A DNA stretch of 64,000 bases from Trissonchulus latispiculum (GCA_030248195.1 JASAND010004061.1:1-64000), one strand, 5' to 3'; shown: positions 11,160 to 20,958, numbered from the stretch's first letter. The notes: generated by a model from the sequence alone, not told the origin. Made by a program: numbers and translations.

Positions 11160-11813
11160 TTATGAATTTTTCAACTTGTACACACCGTTTGGTTGATTTG
11201 GAAATATTGTAGATCTCAGTCTGAAATCTTCAGGAGTCTTCTGATCCAAATCAATAAGCAAATAACCATGCGCTTGCTCAGTAGCGTGATTGAATGCTTT
11301 CATGAATCCATCAATTTGTCCGGGAAACATTTGTTTCGCAATATTCATAGGTGTTAACTTATCAGCAGGATTTTTGAACAAGACTATATACTGAGAATTT
11401 ATTCTATTGGTCCTGCTCCTGTCAGAGAAGATGTTCTGAGTGATATGCATAACACTGCACGACCAGTGATGACATCCACGTGTGAATAGTTCGATTAACT
11501 TTGAATCTTTGCTTACCTCTTCCATTAAGTCATCTAGAATAATTAGTTTGGGTATCCTCTTGTCATTTCTTAGTATACTAAGGTCAGGTAGCCCTTGAAC
11601 AAATTCTACGAATGACAAGTCATCATAAGCAGCCTGCCATTCACTATAACACCACACTATTTTTTCTGGTGGTACCGACAGCATTTCGTCAGCGTGCTTC
11701 ACCAATTTGTGCACAAACTGGGTTTTGCCAGCTTTTGTAGGACCAGCAACGATACATGTGAATGGATGCTGGAACTTCAGAAAGGGTGTTGCCATAACCT
11801 TATCCATAGCCAT
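11160..11813 (-). CDS. A32/FtsK-HerA-type genome-packaging ATPase
   Basis: This is an intact 217-codon gene. I place the start at ATG 11813; another ATG lies two codons on, and upstream in-frame codons are TTGs. Near residues 24-31 it has a Walker A loop, G-P-T-K-A-G-K-T, and near residues 89-96 a Walker B strand, L-I-I-L-D-D-L. A downstream Q-N sensor-like motif (I-T-Q-N-I-F) follows. This is the arrangement of viral DNA-packaging ATPases of the A32/FtsK-HerA type in Polintons and adintoviruses. Such enzymes use ATP to pump DNA into capsids, which fits the capsid-type genes downstream on the same strand. It shows no disabling change, unlike most neighbours. Confidence 0.8.
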   Translation of the reverse strand: MAMDKVMATPFLKFQHPFTCIVAGPTKAGKTQFVHKLVKHADEMLSVPPEKIVWCYSEWQAAYDDLSFVEFVQGLPDLSILRNDKRIPKLIILDDLMEEVSKDSKLIELFTRGCHHWSCSVMHITQNIFSDRSRTNRINSQYIVLFKNPADKLTPMNIAKQMFPGQIDGFMKAFNHATEQAHGYLLIDLDQKTPEDFRLRSTIFPNQPNGVYKLKNS

Positions 11814-11959
11814 CAACAACAACACAACTAAGAATTCCTTTTATTAACTAAAAGACATGTTTACGACAATAATAAGTTAAAACAATAATTTTATCGATTG
11901 CCCATTCTCTTTGTTTTCATTCCAAACAGCACAAATACTACTGTCAGGAGAGTAAATAT

Positions 11960-12685
11960 TTATTGCTTTTCCGTTGTTATTTCTTCTCGAATTTTTGCTA
12001 ACAAGAATCCAAGCTTGTTCTGACCAACCCATTGTGAAGTATCATTAAGTGAAGGTTCGCTTATATCAATACCAGTACCCCAGAATGAATCAAATTTTGT
12101 TGCGTCAGCAATTAAATCGTCACCAGTTTTGATAAGCAACTCTTCAATTCCTGGGTTCTGTCTGATTTTTTCTCTTACTCCTTGATCCATAATCGACTCT
12201 GCTACTTTATTCCATTCATCTTCAATGTAACCAGATACACGTTGTCCAAGACGTTTTGCTTGAGAAGGAGACCAAGTGTTAATAATCTGCCAGTACTTGT
12301 TCCAGTCATAGAAATATTTTGCCTTTTCTGCCTGATAGTATTGCTCAACAGTTCTAAAGGCCATGTTTCCAGCAATGAAAGGAGCCGTATAAAAGTTACT
12401 GAACGGATGCCAGCCAGTGGAAAATGCTGTAAGCCACTTTCCTCCGATAGTCTGTAATCGTCTCTGATAAGGTGAATCATCGTTTGTTTGCTTGTTTATA
12501 GATGAGTCATTCTGTTGGCATTGAGCATGCAATTCAGTCTTATGCTTCTTCAATAGTCGTAAGGTCTTAAATGTTTCACCACAACACGTTCGTGCTAACC
12601 TGTTGCTGTGAATTTTTCTGATATGACGTCTCCGTTCCATTTGAGTTTGAAATGCTTCACTGCAATGAGTGCACAGGAGAGACAT
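11960..12685 (-). CDS. C2H2 zinc finger - NADAR domain fusion protein
   Basis: This intact 241-codon gene starts at ATG 12685 (an upstream GTG is in frame but less likely). Residues ~5-30 form a canonical C2H2 finger (C-x2-C-x12-H-x4-H). A second finger at ~34-54 keeps its second Cys and both His, but its first Cys is displaced (C-C). Residues ~80-236 form a NADAR (DUF1768/YbiA-like) domain: H-P-F-S-N-F-Y, then F-R-T-V-E-Q-Y-Y-Q-A-E-K-A, R-Q-N-P-G-I-E-E-L-L, F-W-G-T-G and a terminal L-G-F-L-L-A-K-I-R. NADAR enzymes act on ADP-ribose-type N-glycosidic bonds, and some remove ADP-ribose from guanine in nucleic acid. The fingers suggest nucleic-acid targeting. The TAA stop overlaps a minus-strand AATAAA (11959-11964), and a TATA box lies ~60 bp upstream. 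Confidence 0.8.
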   Translation of the reverse strand: MSLLCTHCSEAFQTQMERRRHIRKIHSNRLARTCCGETFKTLRLLKKHKTELHAQCQQNDSSINKQTNDDSPYQRRLQTIGGKWLTAFSTGWHPFSNFYTAPFIAGNMAFRTVEQYYQAEKAKYFYDWNKYWQIINTWSPSQAKRLGQRVSGYIEDEWNKVAESIMDQGVREKIRQNPGIEELLIKTGDDLIADATKFDSFWGTGIDISEPSLNDTSQWVGQNKLGFLLAKIREEITTEKQ

Positions 12686-12744
12686 AATAAACCACACCAC
12701 AAGTCGTCAAACGTTTAAATGAACCAACTGCGGTTGCTATCACT

Positions 12745-12752
12745 CTTTTATA
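12745..12752 (-). promoter_or_regulatory. TATA box for the zinc finger-NADAR gene
   Basis: TATAAAAG on the minus strand lies 60-67 bp upstream of the ATG at 12685, a normal distance for a pol II core promoter with a short leader. No other gene could use it. Confidence 0.55.
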
Positions 12753-12757
12753 GTTTT

Positions 12758-13815
12758 TTACACTTCATACATTCTTAAAAGATCTTCCCTCGCAAGATGC
12801 AAAGGTCCAACTCTACCAAACATTATTTGATTTTTATCCACCATGCACAACTGAAAATTAAATATTTCAGCAATAAAAGGACACAACAAGTCACTAGTTG
12901 TTCCGACTATGCAGTTAGGGGTACCCGAGAAACATTCCCATAAGAATTGCTGAATATGTCGGAATCGCTTAAGTGAATATATGATTCTTATGTTTTGTTG
13001 GCTGATACCAACCTGTCCATCAGGCAATAATTCTATAACTGTGGACGAAAACGGTATCAGTGTAGAATTGTTTATTTCACAGTTAACAGAATGCAGACAT
13101 ACTGCAGCATTTGAACATGATAAACAAAGTATATATATATTATAACAATAACAATATGAAATTTTTTCAGGGATTTAGGTTGCAGTTGTCTATTTTCAAT
13201 AAATGCTTCAACAACATCAGCCATTTCTTCATAGTAGTAAGTAACTGTGTTCTTATTAATTCACGATGCTGAGACCGGAGGTCTCAGCAGTGGCGGCGGC
13301 GGCGGCAAGGAGCGATGATTTCTCATGATGAACATGAAAGCATACAACATTTGGAATGCAAAATAAGCAGAACATTGACATGCAATCGCGTTCAATCCAT
13401 GCGCAGGCATTCCGTAGCGGAGCATTCCATTGGTATTGGCATCAATAACAATTACTTTATTGTTGCGAGCACGCATAGCCTTTTCAAAACAAAAGCGATC
13501 GCGCGGGTTTTGTGTCAGCACCACCGAAACTTGAGCATCAGAAAGGATTTTTGAAATCAACTCTAGGCTGTCAGAAAAGCTTCTTAACTTTTCACTGGAA
13601 TTCCATTCTAAGCAAGTTTGACTAACGATATAATGAACTGTCCATTGCTGATCGGTCGTTAGCTGCCTCAGATGACAAGGTGCCCTAATCTTGAAATGAT
13701 GAACTACAGGATGGAACTTGTTATAATGTTGAACCAAAAGAGTCGCTTCCAATGCAATCTTTCCAAGTTCTTGAATTTCGATGCAATTTATCGCAAAGAA
13801 GGCGACCGCACTCAT
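12758..13815 (-). pseudogene. Unrecognised gene at the 5' end of the virus-like block
   Basis: A frame from ATG 13815 runs to TGA 13261-13263, just after a GCC/GGC microsatellite that adds a Pro run. In the same frame it continues past the TGA with Y-Y-Y-E-E-M-A-D-V-V-E-A-F and breaks at an AT microsatellite near 13132-13142. It then continues in another frame with C-L-S-C, L-P-D-G-Q-V-G-I and F-S-G-T-P-N-C-I-V-G-T-T-S, ending at 12758. I infer one gene of about 350 codons broken twice by simple-repeat expansion. I do not recognise the family. Shared strand, lack of introns and contiguity suggest it belongs to the virus-like element. A short palindrome, GCTGAGACCGGAGGTCTCAG, overlaps the C-terminal end of the first piece. 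Confidence 0.45.
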
Positions 13816-14239
13816 TACTAAAGAACAAAAAGAGGGGGATTAAAAAATCAAAGATTATATGTTTAAAAAATGTAATTTTCCAACAACACGACCACATTTT
13901 TATCTAGCGATTGTAGAGCATCTAGAGGGTTCGCGTTTAGCAGATGTATTCCATACAAAAATACACAGAGACCGTTTTTAGTTGCTTCGATTGCTGCTTT
14001 TTAGTTAGACTGACGCTTACCAAAGTTGGGAAAAGTAGACATGATCAAGGTCCGCCAACATTTAGGGGAAAACCGGAAAACCGCAAGTTATGGTACCAAA
14101 AGGCCCCGGATGAAAAAAAATAGGAAGAATCTTTATCTTTATCTAAAATGCGAGGCCGCGAAAACAAAACAAAAACAAGGGGGCAAAAAAAAAAAAAAAA
14201 TACCAAAAAACAACCAAGCCAGCCGGGGCCACCCCACAT
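13816..14239. other. Non-coding junction with poly-A run
   Basis: No gene seen. A pure A run lies at about 14186-14201. The sequence joins the virus-like block to the 3' end of the LINE. Frames reading through the LINE tail here are not genes. Confidence 0.5.
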
Positions 14240-17050
14240 ATATATGAGAAAGAGAAGGAAAAGGTAGCATTCTGTTAAAAGCATTTTCGTAAAAACAGCA
14301 GTATTAGCAGCATTCACCACACAATTAGGTAAATTATTCCAAATTGTACAGACACGATTTGAAAGGAAGTTTTGACGACATATTACTAGCACGCTTCTTA
14401 AATAATTTAAAGTTATTACCGCGACTATTTGGATTAGTGGACAATTCGAAGAAATGATCAAACGGTGACGTCGTTTTTCCAAGCTTTCCAAGTTTAACTT
14501 CGCCAAACGTTCACAGTAGGTTAAAGACAAAAACCAGCAAATCTTTTAGTGAACCGCCTTTGGACATTTTCAATAAGATCAATATCTTTAACATAATACG
14601 GTGACCATACTTCAAAAGCACATTCTAGTTTAGGTCTAACATAAATTTTGAATAACTTAACCAAAAATATTGGATCACGACAAACAAAACATTTAAATAT
14701 TAGGTTTACAGTTCTATGCATTGGCCACAATTTCTGCATAATATCGATCAAACTTTAAGTTTGTTTGCATAATTACACCAAGATCCCGAATCTGCTTTAC
14801 AGATTCCAACGGGCGATTGTTAATGTGATATACATGCAGAGGATTATTATTACCGATGTGTAAAACAGCATAAACAGCACGTCATGTTGCATTTCCATAA
14901 ACCAGTTTGAAAGTCTAATGAGATCATCTTGTAAAAGTTGAGTAACCGATTTCAATTTGATTTCTAAGTATAGTTTGGAGTCATCTGCGTACAACTTTAA
15001 CTTAGAATTTTGAACTACGGTTTCTATATCGTTTATGTAAATAAGAAATAAAATAGGACCTAAAATACTACCATGTGGTACGCCTGAACTTATATTAGCA
15101 AAACTTGATCGGTTTCCGTTAAGTTCAACAAATTATTTTCTATTGCTCAAACAGTCTTTTAGCCATTCGATTACAAAATTTGGAAGCAATCAGTTTTTTC
15201 AAAATTACTGCCAAATCTTACAGACAATTTTGGCTTATTTATTCTCAATCGATACACCGTCCAATTGCGCATTTTATCAATACCTATTCGCTAGTGTTTG
15301 TTGCTTTAAGCTGGAGAATTCGCCGAAAAACCAATTTGGCAAAATTGCGATTATTTTGTTTTGAACATTGATTTCTCAAAAACTACCCAATGGATTCGCG
15401 TGATGTTTGGCTGAATGAAAATTCGCCCTATTGCGGAGGGACATTTTTCTTGGTTTGTGCCAAAACAGCTCCAGTTGTGAGAAAATTGAATAGAAAGTTG
15501 CAAAATTTCGTGTCATCGCGCATTTGCCGGATTTTCTGGAGTATTGAGACTTGTTGAGCCAAATCCAAAAAATATCCCTCGGCCCACATGTCCTTCATAT
15601 CATGGCACAAGAAGAAATTTTGGCCGATTCTACAGTTTTGAGAAATCGATGTTCAAATATTTTTGGTCTATATTCAGTCTGTCAGATGTCAGCACGTCGG
15701 CAATGTTTTGCAATTTTTTGCTATTTTCTTATCCTCATGTTAATGTACAAATTATAAGCTTTTAAACGCTGTATAAAGCTCTTTCCAACTCCCAAATTGC
15801 GAAAGTTATAACGTTTCGTAAAGTCACGACAAAAGCACTGCACAAAAGGATACCAGCACCTTAAGTGCGGCTAGTTTGGTGAGCAACTTTTTGTGACAAA
15901 CACTCTCAAAAGCTTTTGCAATATCCATATAAATAACATCGACACATTCGTTACAGTCGGTAGCTTTAATCCAATCGTTTAAACATTGCAGTAGTTGACC
16001 AACGGTGGAGCGATTTTTGAGAAATCCATGCTGCAGCAAAGAAATAAATTTATTTTGCTGAAGGTACGAGATCAAGCAGTTTGCAACTATAGACTCCATA
16101 TACTTACTGAAACTGATTAATAAACTTATGGGCCTCTAATTACTAACCACAGATCTGTCACCTTTTTTAAAAACAGGAATAATAATTTTAGCGATTTTCC
16201 AGTCCAAAGGCAATTTACCAAGCGCAAGAGACACCCTAAAAATAGTAGAGAGAGGTATGCACAAGGATAGAGCTAACTTTTTTGTAAAGAACTGAGGTAA
16301 TTCGTCGTAGCCAGCGCTTGACTTATTTTTTGCATTGCATAGACACTCATAAACCGACTGTTCCGTAAACTTTATGTCAGGGAACGGAGAAATTTGCTGT
16401 TTAGCAGTGCAATTAATTTCGTGACCGTTGTCTTCAGTAAAAACAGATTTAAAGAAATCATCAAACATTTGGGACTTTTCTAGATCATTTGTAGTTAACG
16501 TGTTCTGAGATATTTGCAAACAAGGAGTATCTACTTTGCATTTTAACTTTGATTTCAGAAAACGCCAAAATTGGCCATCATTTTTGGAATTTGCAACTTT
16601 GGTCTCCGCAAAAAGACAATCACGTCTGGGCAACTTCCTGGTCAGGTTACTGGACTGTTTCCACTTTAACTTATTTAGATCTAGGAAAATTTCGAAACTT
16701 CCGGTATATCCGTTTCTGTTTCATAAATGACTTTTTTGTTTCCGACGAAAATTTATGACTATGGACACTACGCTTCTGGTTTACCAGACGTACTGTTCAA
16801 TTGCAAAATTTAAATTTTTTATTAAGACTTGCCAGAAATCGTCTACTGTTACACAAGAATTGAAAGCATCAGGCCAAGAAATGTTCAATAAATACCTATT
16901 GATCTCATTAAAATTTGCTTTATGGAAATTTCTAAACTTGCTTTATGGAAATTTCTATCGTTAACGCTGCCAACTGAGTCATCCACGCCCATGTGCACCC
17001 ATCCAGTAATAATATTATGATCAGAGTTACAGAAGGGATTATCTAAAGTT
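14240..17050 (-). mobile_element. Non-LTR retrotransposon (CR1/Jockey-like), broken
   Basis: Read on the minus strand. The end of an endonuclease domain is at 16960-17045 (N-S-D-H-N-I-I motif). Then come the reverse transcriptase segments: 16136-16633 (K-S-S-A-G-Y-D-E-L-P and I-I-P-V-F-K-K-G-D), 15824-16099 (H-G-F-L-K-N-R-S-T and D-I-A-K-A-F), about 15050-15175 (S-G-V-P-H-G-S-I-L-G-P-I-L-F) and the catalytic Y-A-D-D at 14980-14991. The 3' part (14250-14751) has the thumb/C-terminal V-Q-R-R-F-T-K-R and N-L-P-N-C-V-V motifs. An unrelated ~0.68-kb repeat at 15181-15855 splits the RT between the palm segments, and several stops are present. The enzyme would nick DNA and copy its RNA in place; this copy is dead. 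The endonuclease N-terminus is missing (5' truncation). Confidence 0.8.
15181..15855. repeat. Repeat inserted in the LINE; related copy at 35.4 kb
   Basis: This ~675-bp AT-rich block interrupts the LINE reverse transcriptase. Its right half (15550-15855) is clearly similar to 35400-35710: both contain GCCAAATCCAAAAAA, then a CCTTCATA...TGGCAC stretch and AAGAAATCGATGTTCAAA. Its right end, read in reverse, begins CTTAAGGTGCTGGTATCC, which recurs at 58013-58030. No coding capacity and no clear inverted termini were found. It looks like a non-autonomous dispersed repeat; class unknown. Confidence 0.6.
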
Positions 17051-17461
17051 TATCATCATCATATTATCAGTAGGTATACAAAAGTGGAATAGCAGACCAT
17101 TGCTGATCAAATGACCACCAACCAAACTGGGCAGAAGTTAAAGTGCTGCCTAAGGAAAAGACTTAAGAAAGAGAGAAATTAAGGAGACGATTCAAATGAA
17201 AAGTCGGGGAATACGAGTTTATAGTCAAGCAAGCACTGATATAAGTGACATCTGGCTATCAGAACTTGAATTCTAACGTAGGCGGCAGCATCGACGAAAA
17301 CCTCTAATACACAGCCTTAGTGTGATAACAAGGTGCACAATACACAGTATACAAAAGTACATCGTAGCAGTGTGCAGACTAAGGCAATTGAAACTGGGGA
17401 ATACAATAACTATAAGTTCAAAGTAAGTAAAAATTGTACCCTGGTAGTATAGTGATAATGT
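17051..17461. other. Non-coding leader of the Penelope-like element
   Basis: No open reading frame of note. Probably 5' sequence of the Penelope-like element, since the following segment recurs at the element's other end. Confidence 0.4.
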
Positions 17462-17660
17462 TACACAGGTGTGGCGGTACAGTACCGAATCAAATCCCCG
17501 ACCACCTCTTATCCCAACAGCCCTCTTAGCGGCTACCTTTACTCATAGGTACAGATGTGCGAAACATCGCGACCCAAACTTAACAGCCTTGGCAAAAAAG
17601 GCCAATCATCTACTCTTAGTCATGAAACGCCACGAAGAACATACACATCAGAATTGCTAA
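17462..17660 (+). repeat. 5' copy of Penelope-like terminal repeat
   Basis: About 180 bp here match 27062-27242 in the same orientation (GATCAAATCCCCGACC, then GCGAAAC...TCGCGACCCAAA, then CCAATCATCTACTCTTAGTC). One copy precedes and one follows the Penelope-like coding remnants, as expected for the pseudo-LTRs of these elements. Several indels separate the copies. Confidence 0.6.
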
Positions 17661-17680
17661 ATCGGTAGGGCCCGATATAA

Positions 17681-18567
17681 CCATCGCCTTCAAAAAGCTG
17701 GATCAACTCCATTTTCAGCTAACTGCCGAGAGAAACCACTCAACCTTTCTGTGCCGCTGCCGAGACTTCAACATCATACCTCCCGGCCTCAAGGTTAAAA
17801 TCCCATTCAAAGGCCGAAGAGTAGCGCAAATTGCCTACAGAGCTAGCCTGGCACTTCTGAGGGAAAGAATATGTTATCAACGAGGTCAGAAAAGCCGGAT
17901 AGAAGATAACTCCGTCGAGATGTTCCGATAACTGGCAAGCCAGGTCGTACCTGAAGACCGCCTGAGAATAAGAAAAGCTTGTGAGAGTAGCCACGAAAAG
18001 GCATTCAAGCGAATAAAGGAAAGGCAGGCCAAGAAATTCGAAAACTTGAGCCCCCGCCACTCTCAACGGCCTAAAGTGAGTGATAACACTGTCATCAACA
18101 GAAGCGATAGGCCACTCCTTCCAGACGAAATTGAGGTCCTCAAGAAAGAAGAAACTTTGCACTGGCTCCAGCAAAGGTGCGCAATGCCTAAATAATAGCT
18201 GAACCAGAATCAGCTGCAAAGGAATTACATAAGCCTGATGGCGAAGAGCTACGGTGGAAGGGTAAGGAAGGGTAAGCCCTCAGAAAAATGAAGGAATCGA
18301 AGCCTAACATCACAACAGCGCAGCAAGGAAAGGCTCTGAAAACCTTGGCAACAAACAACAGCATCATTGTACGACCGGCAGATAAAGGAAATGCCACAGT
18401 GGTAAAACCGAGTACATCGAGAAAATGGCACACGTCATAGCTGAAGGAACCAAATTTGTAAAACTAGCTAAGTTTCCAACTCCAACTATAGAGAGACAAC
18501 TACGGTCAATGGTCCGAAGCAATGATCTAAATCTGAGACTTGCTGTCTAATAATCTAGTCTATTATC
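17681..18567 (+). pseudogene. Penelope-like element ORF, N-terminal part
   Basis: Plus-strand reading, with frame changes and stops, gives the region that precedes the reverse transcriptase in Penelope-like elements: K-L-D-Q-L-H-F-Q-L-T-A-E-R-N-H-S-T-F-L, then P-P-G-L-K-V-K-I-P-F-K, then a long Arg/Lys/Glu-rich helix. At about 18350-18410 is the diagnostic N-N-S-I-I-V-R-P-A-D-K-G-N-A-T-V-V. Homology is cut at 18567, exactly at the 6-bp target duplication of the inserted Polinton-type element, and resumes at 26908. These elements copy themselves with a telomerase-related reverse transcriptase. This copy is interrupted, shifted and partly deleted. Confidence 0.75.
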
Positions 18568-18573
18568 TAAGCT
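18568..18573. repeat. Target site duplication, left (TAAGCT)
   Basis: TAAGCT directly precedes the left terminus of the 8.3-kb element and is repeated exactly at 26902-26907 after the right terminus. Six base pairs is the duplication length of Polinton/Maverick elements. Confidence 0.85.
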
Positions 18574-19278
18574 AGTAGTGATAAAATGGCGGTTCCAGGA
18601 CCACCCGCAGTCGCAGCCCGCTCGCCACCGCCACCCAGATGTTTTTTACCTAATTATTAAGCCGATGAACCTAACAGAAATCGTTACCACTTGACCAGAT
18701 GTTTTACATAATTATAATTTTATTTGTTTTAGAAAAGTTTTATAAACCTGCAAATAGTTGTGAACAAAGTTGCAAAAAGTTTAAAAAATCGGTGAAAAAA
18801 TTTATAAAGTTGTAAAAAAGTTTCAGAAAGTTGCGAAAAGATTTCATAAAGTTGCTAAAAGTTTTAAAAATATTAATTGTCGTCTGTTTAAGCATCAACA
18901 GGTAGCAAAAAGTTTTGAAAAAATGTAAAAAAAGGTTTCAAAAAAGTTGAGAAATAGTTTCATAGAGTTGCAAAAGTTTTAAAAATGTTAATTGTTGTCT
19001 GTTTAAAAATCAACAGGTAGAAAAGTTTTGAAAAAGTTTTAAAACTTTTACAATCTAAAAGTTTCATAAAGTTGTAAAAATTATGAAAAAGTGTTAAATG
19101 TAAACCTCTACTCAACTAAAAATATAATTGTTAAATCTACAGGTAGCAAATAGCTTAATAAAATTACGAAAATATAAGTTGTAGTCTACAACACAACCGA
19201 CCGCTCTCAACCGAGAAAAATAACACAAATGATGCTTTTCTCTGGTTTCTGCTAATATATACCAGAATGGAGACATCG

Positions 19279-19292
19279 GTTGCTATGGTAAC
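19279..19292. promoter_or_regulatory. RFX X-box-like palindrome in left inverted repeat
   Basis: GTTGCTATGGTAAC matches the RFX-family X-box consensus (GTTGCC/T ATGG C/TAAC) and is nearly palindromic. The mirrored site in the right arm at 26179-26192 reads GTTGCCATAGCAAC. A perfect palindrome, GTTGTCATGACAAC, lies 2 bp away at 19294-19307. A regulatory role is inference. Confidence 0.4.
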
Positions 19293-19310
19293 AGTTGTCA
19301 TGACAACAGC

Positions 19311-19373
19311 TAAACCGTTTCGACCCTTGCCAAAGGATCTCATCAGACGGTTAGGCCACCGTTACGTTTTTTC
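19311..19373 (-). ncRNA. Hammerhead ribozyme motif, left repeat, outer copy
   Basis: Minus-strand reading has the complete core: CTGATGA at 19340-19346 and GAAA at 19318-19321. Stem I is 5 bp (ACGGT with ACCGT, closing loop GGCCTA). Stem II is 5 bp with one G-U pair (GATCC with GGGTC). Stem III pairs the CGT next to the cleavage site with ACG after GAA, then has one mismatch followed by A-U pairs. The permutation leaves stem III open (type III). Weaker than the copy at 25957-26020 but with an intact core. Confidence 0.65.
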
Positions 19374-19450
19374 TTTTGGATATTTGTACTAAATGGAGCC
19401 TAAGTTTAGCTATGACTGTTGCTATGGTAAAGTTGTTGCTATGACGACTG

Positions 19451-19517
19451 CTAAAAACCGTTTCGACCCCTGCCAAATTTCTCATCAGACGGCTAAGCTA
19501 CCGTTACGGGTTTTTCT
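19451..19517 (-). ncRNA. Hammerhead ribozyme motif, left repeat, inner copy
   Basis: Counterpart of the right-arm ribozyme. CTGATGA (19482-19488) and GAAA (19461-19464) are intact. Stem I (ACGG with CCGT) is intact. Stem II is damaged (GAAA facing GGTC), and stem III has an extra C. Activity is doubtful. Confidence 0.5.
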
Positions 19518-19645
19518 TTTTTTATGTACTTTAGCTTCTTTTATTATTTTTGTGGACCTATATGCCTCTTTTGTGGGCTTATATGCCTCTTTTGTGGGCT
19601 CTTATTGTCATGAGCTATATGCTTCTTTTTCTGTTCTTTATTAGA

Positions 19646-20543
19646 TTACATAACAATTTTATAATGGCCATATGCAAGACTAGAAACACCATCATTCAAC
19701 AAGTACCTCTTATCATCATAACAAGACAAACTTTGCTTAGTTTGCTCAATACTATACAATTCATGTAAGTTACTTCGTATCATATTCAGTCTATGAATCA
19801 TTGTAGTACTGTTGAATAGAGTATTTATATAATCAACATGTGATATACATTTCCTTACAACATTCTTTTTTATACCTTTGGCACGTTTTTATCAACACCA
19901 TTACATACAAAGCTATACATTTTGGCTCGGAGCCCACAAAATTCGCTGATTGGACTACCGGCAGTTTCATCTTTCATTTTACCCAAAACCTTTTTGTTCT
20001 GAGTTGAATGAAGTAAATGAGACTGCGGATAATCCGATGTATCAAACAAAGTAATATCATTGCACATGTCATTATATACATTTTCTGTGGAAATACTATA
20101 GCATAAACTATCAGTGTCAGTAAATAACAACTGTGCATTACTTTTATATTTTTTAACAATATAGTTGTAGTGAAAATCATAATTCAATAGTTTGGACAAA
20201 TCAAGTACTGAGAAACCTACATATATAGGCTTACATAACTGTACAGATACACGTTTTATGTTTATGCTCACTGGTAACAAGCTGTACATTTTGATAAGCA
20301 CGAACATTTTCCATGGTTTTGCCAAAAACAGCATTATTTAACAGTTTAAACAAGTTTTTTCAAAGTCACTCTTTGCACATTTACGCATTTCAGTATTAAA
20401 CATAATATAGGGCTCCATCCAGGATTTTTGTTTAAAGGACATGACACGATGGACTTGTCGCAGTTGAAGTCCTAGCTGCAAGTAGAGTTTCAAATTGCGA
20501 TAATTTGAGGACATAGTTTTTCTTGGGAAGTAAGTTGGGCACT
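19646..20543 (-). pseudogene. Inverted copy of the DNA polymerase 3' end
   Basis: This minus-strand sequence matches the last third of the polymerase gene at 24863-25828, ending at the equivalent TAA (19646-19648) followed by a minus-strand AATAAA at 19637-19642. It includes the motif C region F-T-D-T-D-S-L and the terminal Y-D-D-K-R-Y-L and A-Y-G-H-Y segments, in shifted frames. Relative to the right copy it lacks 69 bp around the A-A-K-P-R-Y-N segment. It has no promoter or N-terminus. It is part of the inverted repeat, not a separate gene. Confidence 0.8.
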
Positions 20544-20783
20544 TTGGAGTACTACGATGAAAACTTTATCGTAATACTCATATTGATAATATAAAGTGAA
20601 GTCGAAGCAGCTTCAGTAAGCCAAATGTGGTGATAATGCTTTTTTGTTACAATCATTCAGTTGCTGTCACAACACAGTGTCACATTGTTGTGACAAAAAC
20701 GATCAATCTTCGTAAAAATATATTGATGTACAAGGTATTGTTTAACTTAGCTAATACATAACTAGTCTGATGATCACAGAATC

Positions 20784-20790
20784 TATAAAA
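20784..20790 (+). promoter_or_regulatory. TATA box, upstream unit
   Basis: TATAAAA in the first promoter unit, 261 bp before the polymerase ATG. The same word in the second unit is better placed. Confidence 0.45.
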
Positions 20791-20958
20791 TGGCAGAAAA
20801 GCTATTATTTTGTCATTCTTTCCTCTACAACTCACTCACTCAGCGATATACCGATTTGACTCTCCGACAACAAAACGATTGATCTTCCTAAAACTACATT
20901 GATGCTCAAGCTATTCACAACTTAGCTAAAATTTGGCTTGTCTAATGATCACAGAATC

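Larger units (their letters stand above)
18574..20543 (+). repeat. Left terminal inverted repeat (~1.97 kb)
   Basis: This matches the reverse complement of 24863-26901 from the outer AGTAGTGATA terminus to GGGCACT at 20537-20543. It is 69 bp shorter than the right arm, explained by a deletion in the inverted polymerase fragment. In order from the outside it holds a GC-rich terminal segment, a tract of short AAGTTT-type repeats, two ribozyme motifs and the polymerase C-terminal copy. Confidence 0.85.

Noticed and set aside
13269..13289. Perfect small palindrome as a terminator or binding site
   Set aside because: It is in the coding remnant beside a GGC microsatellite; there is no context for a regulatory role.
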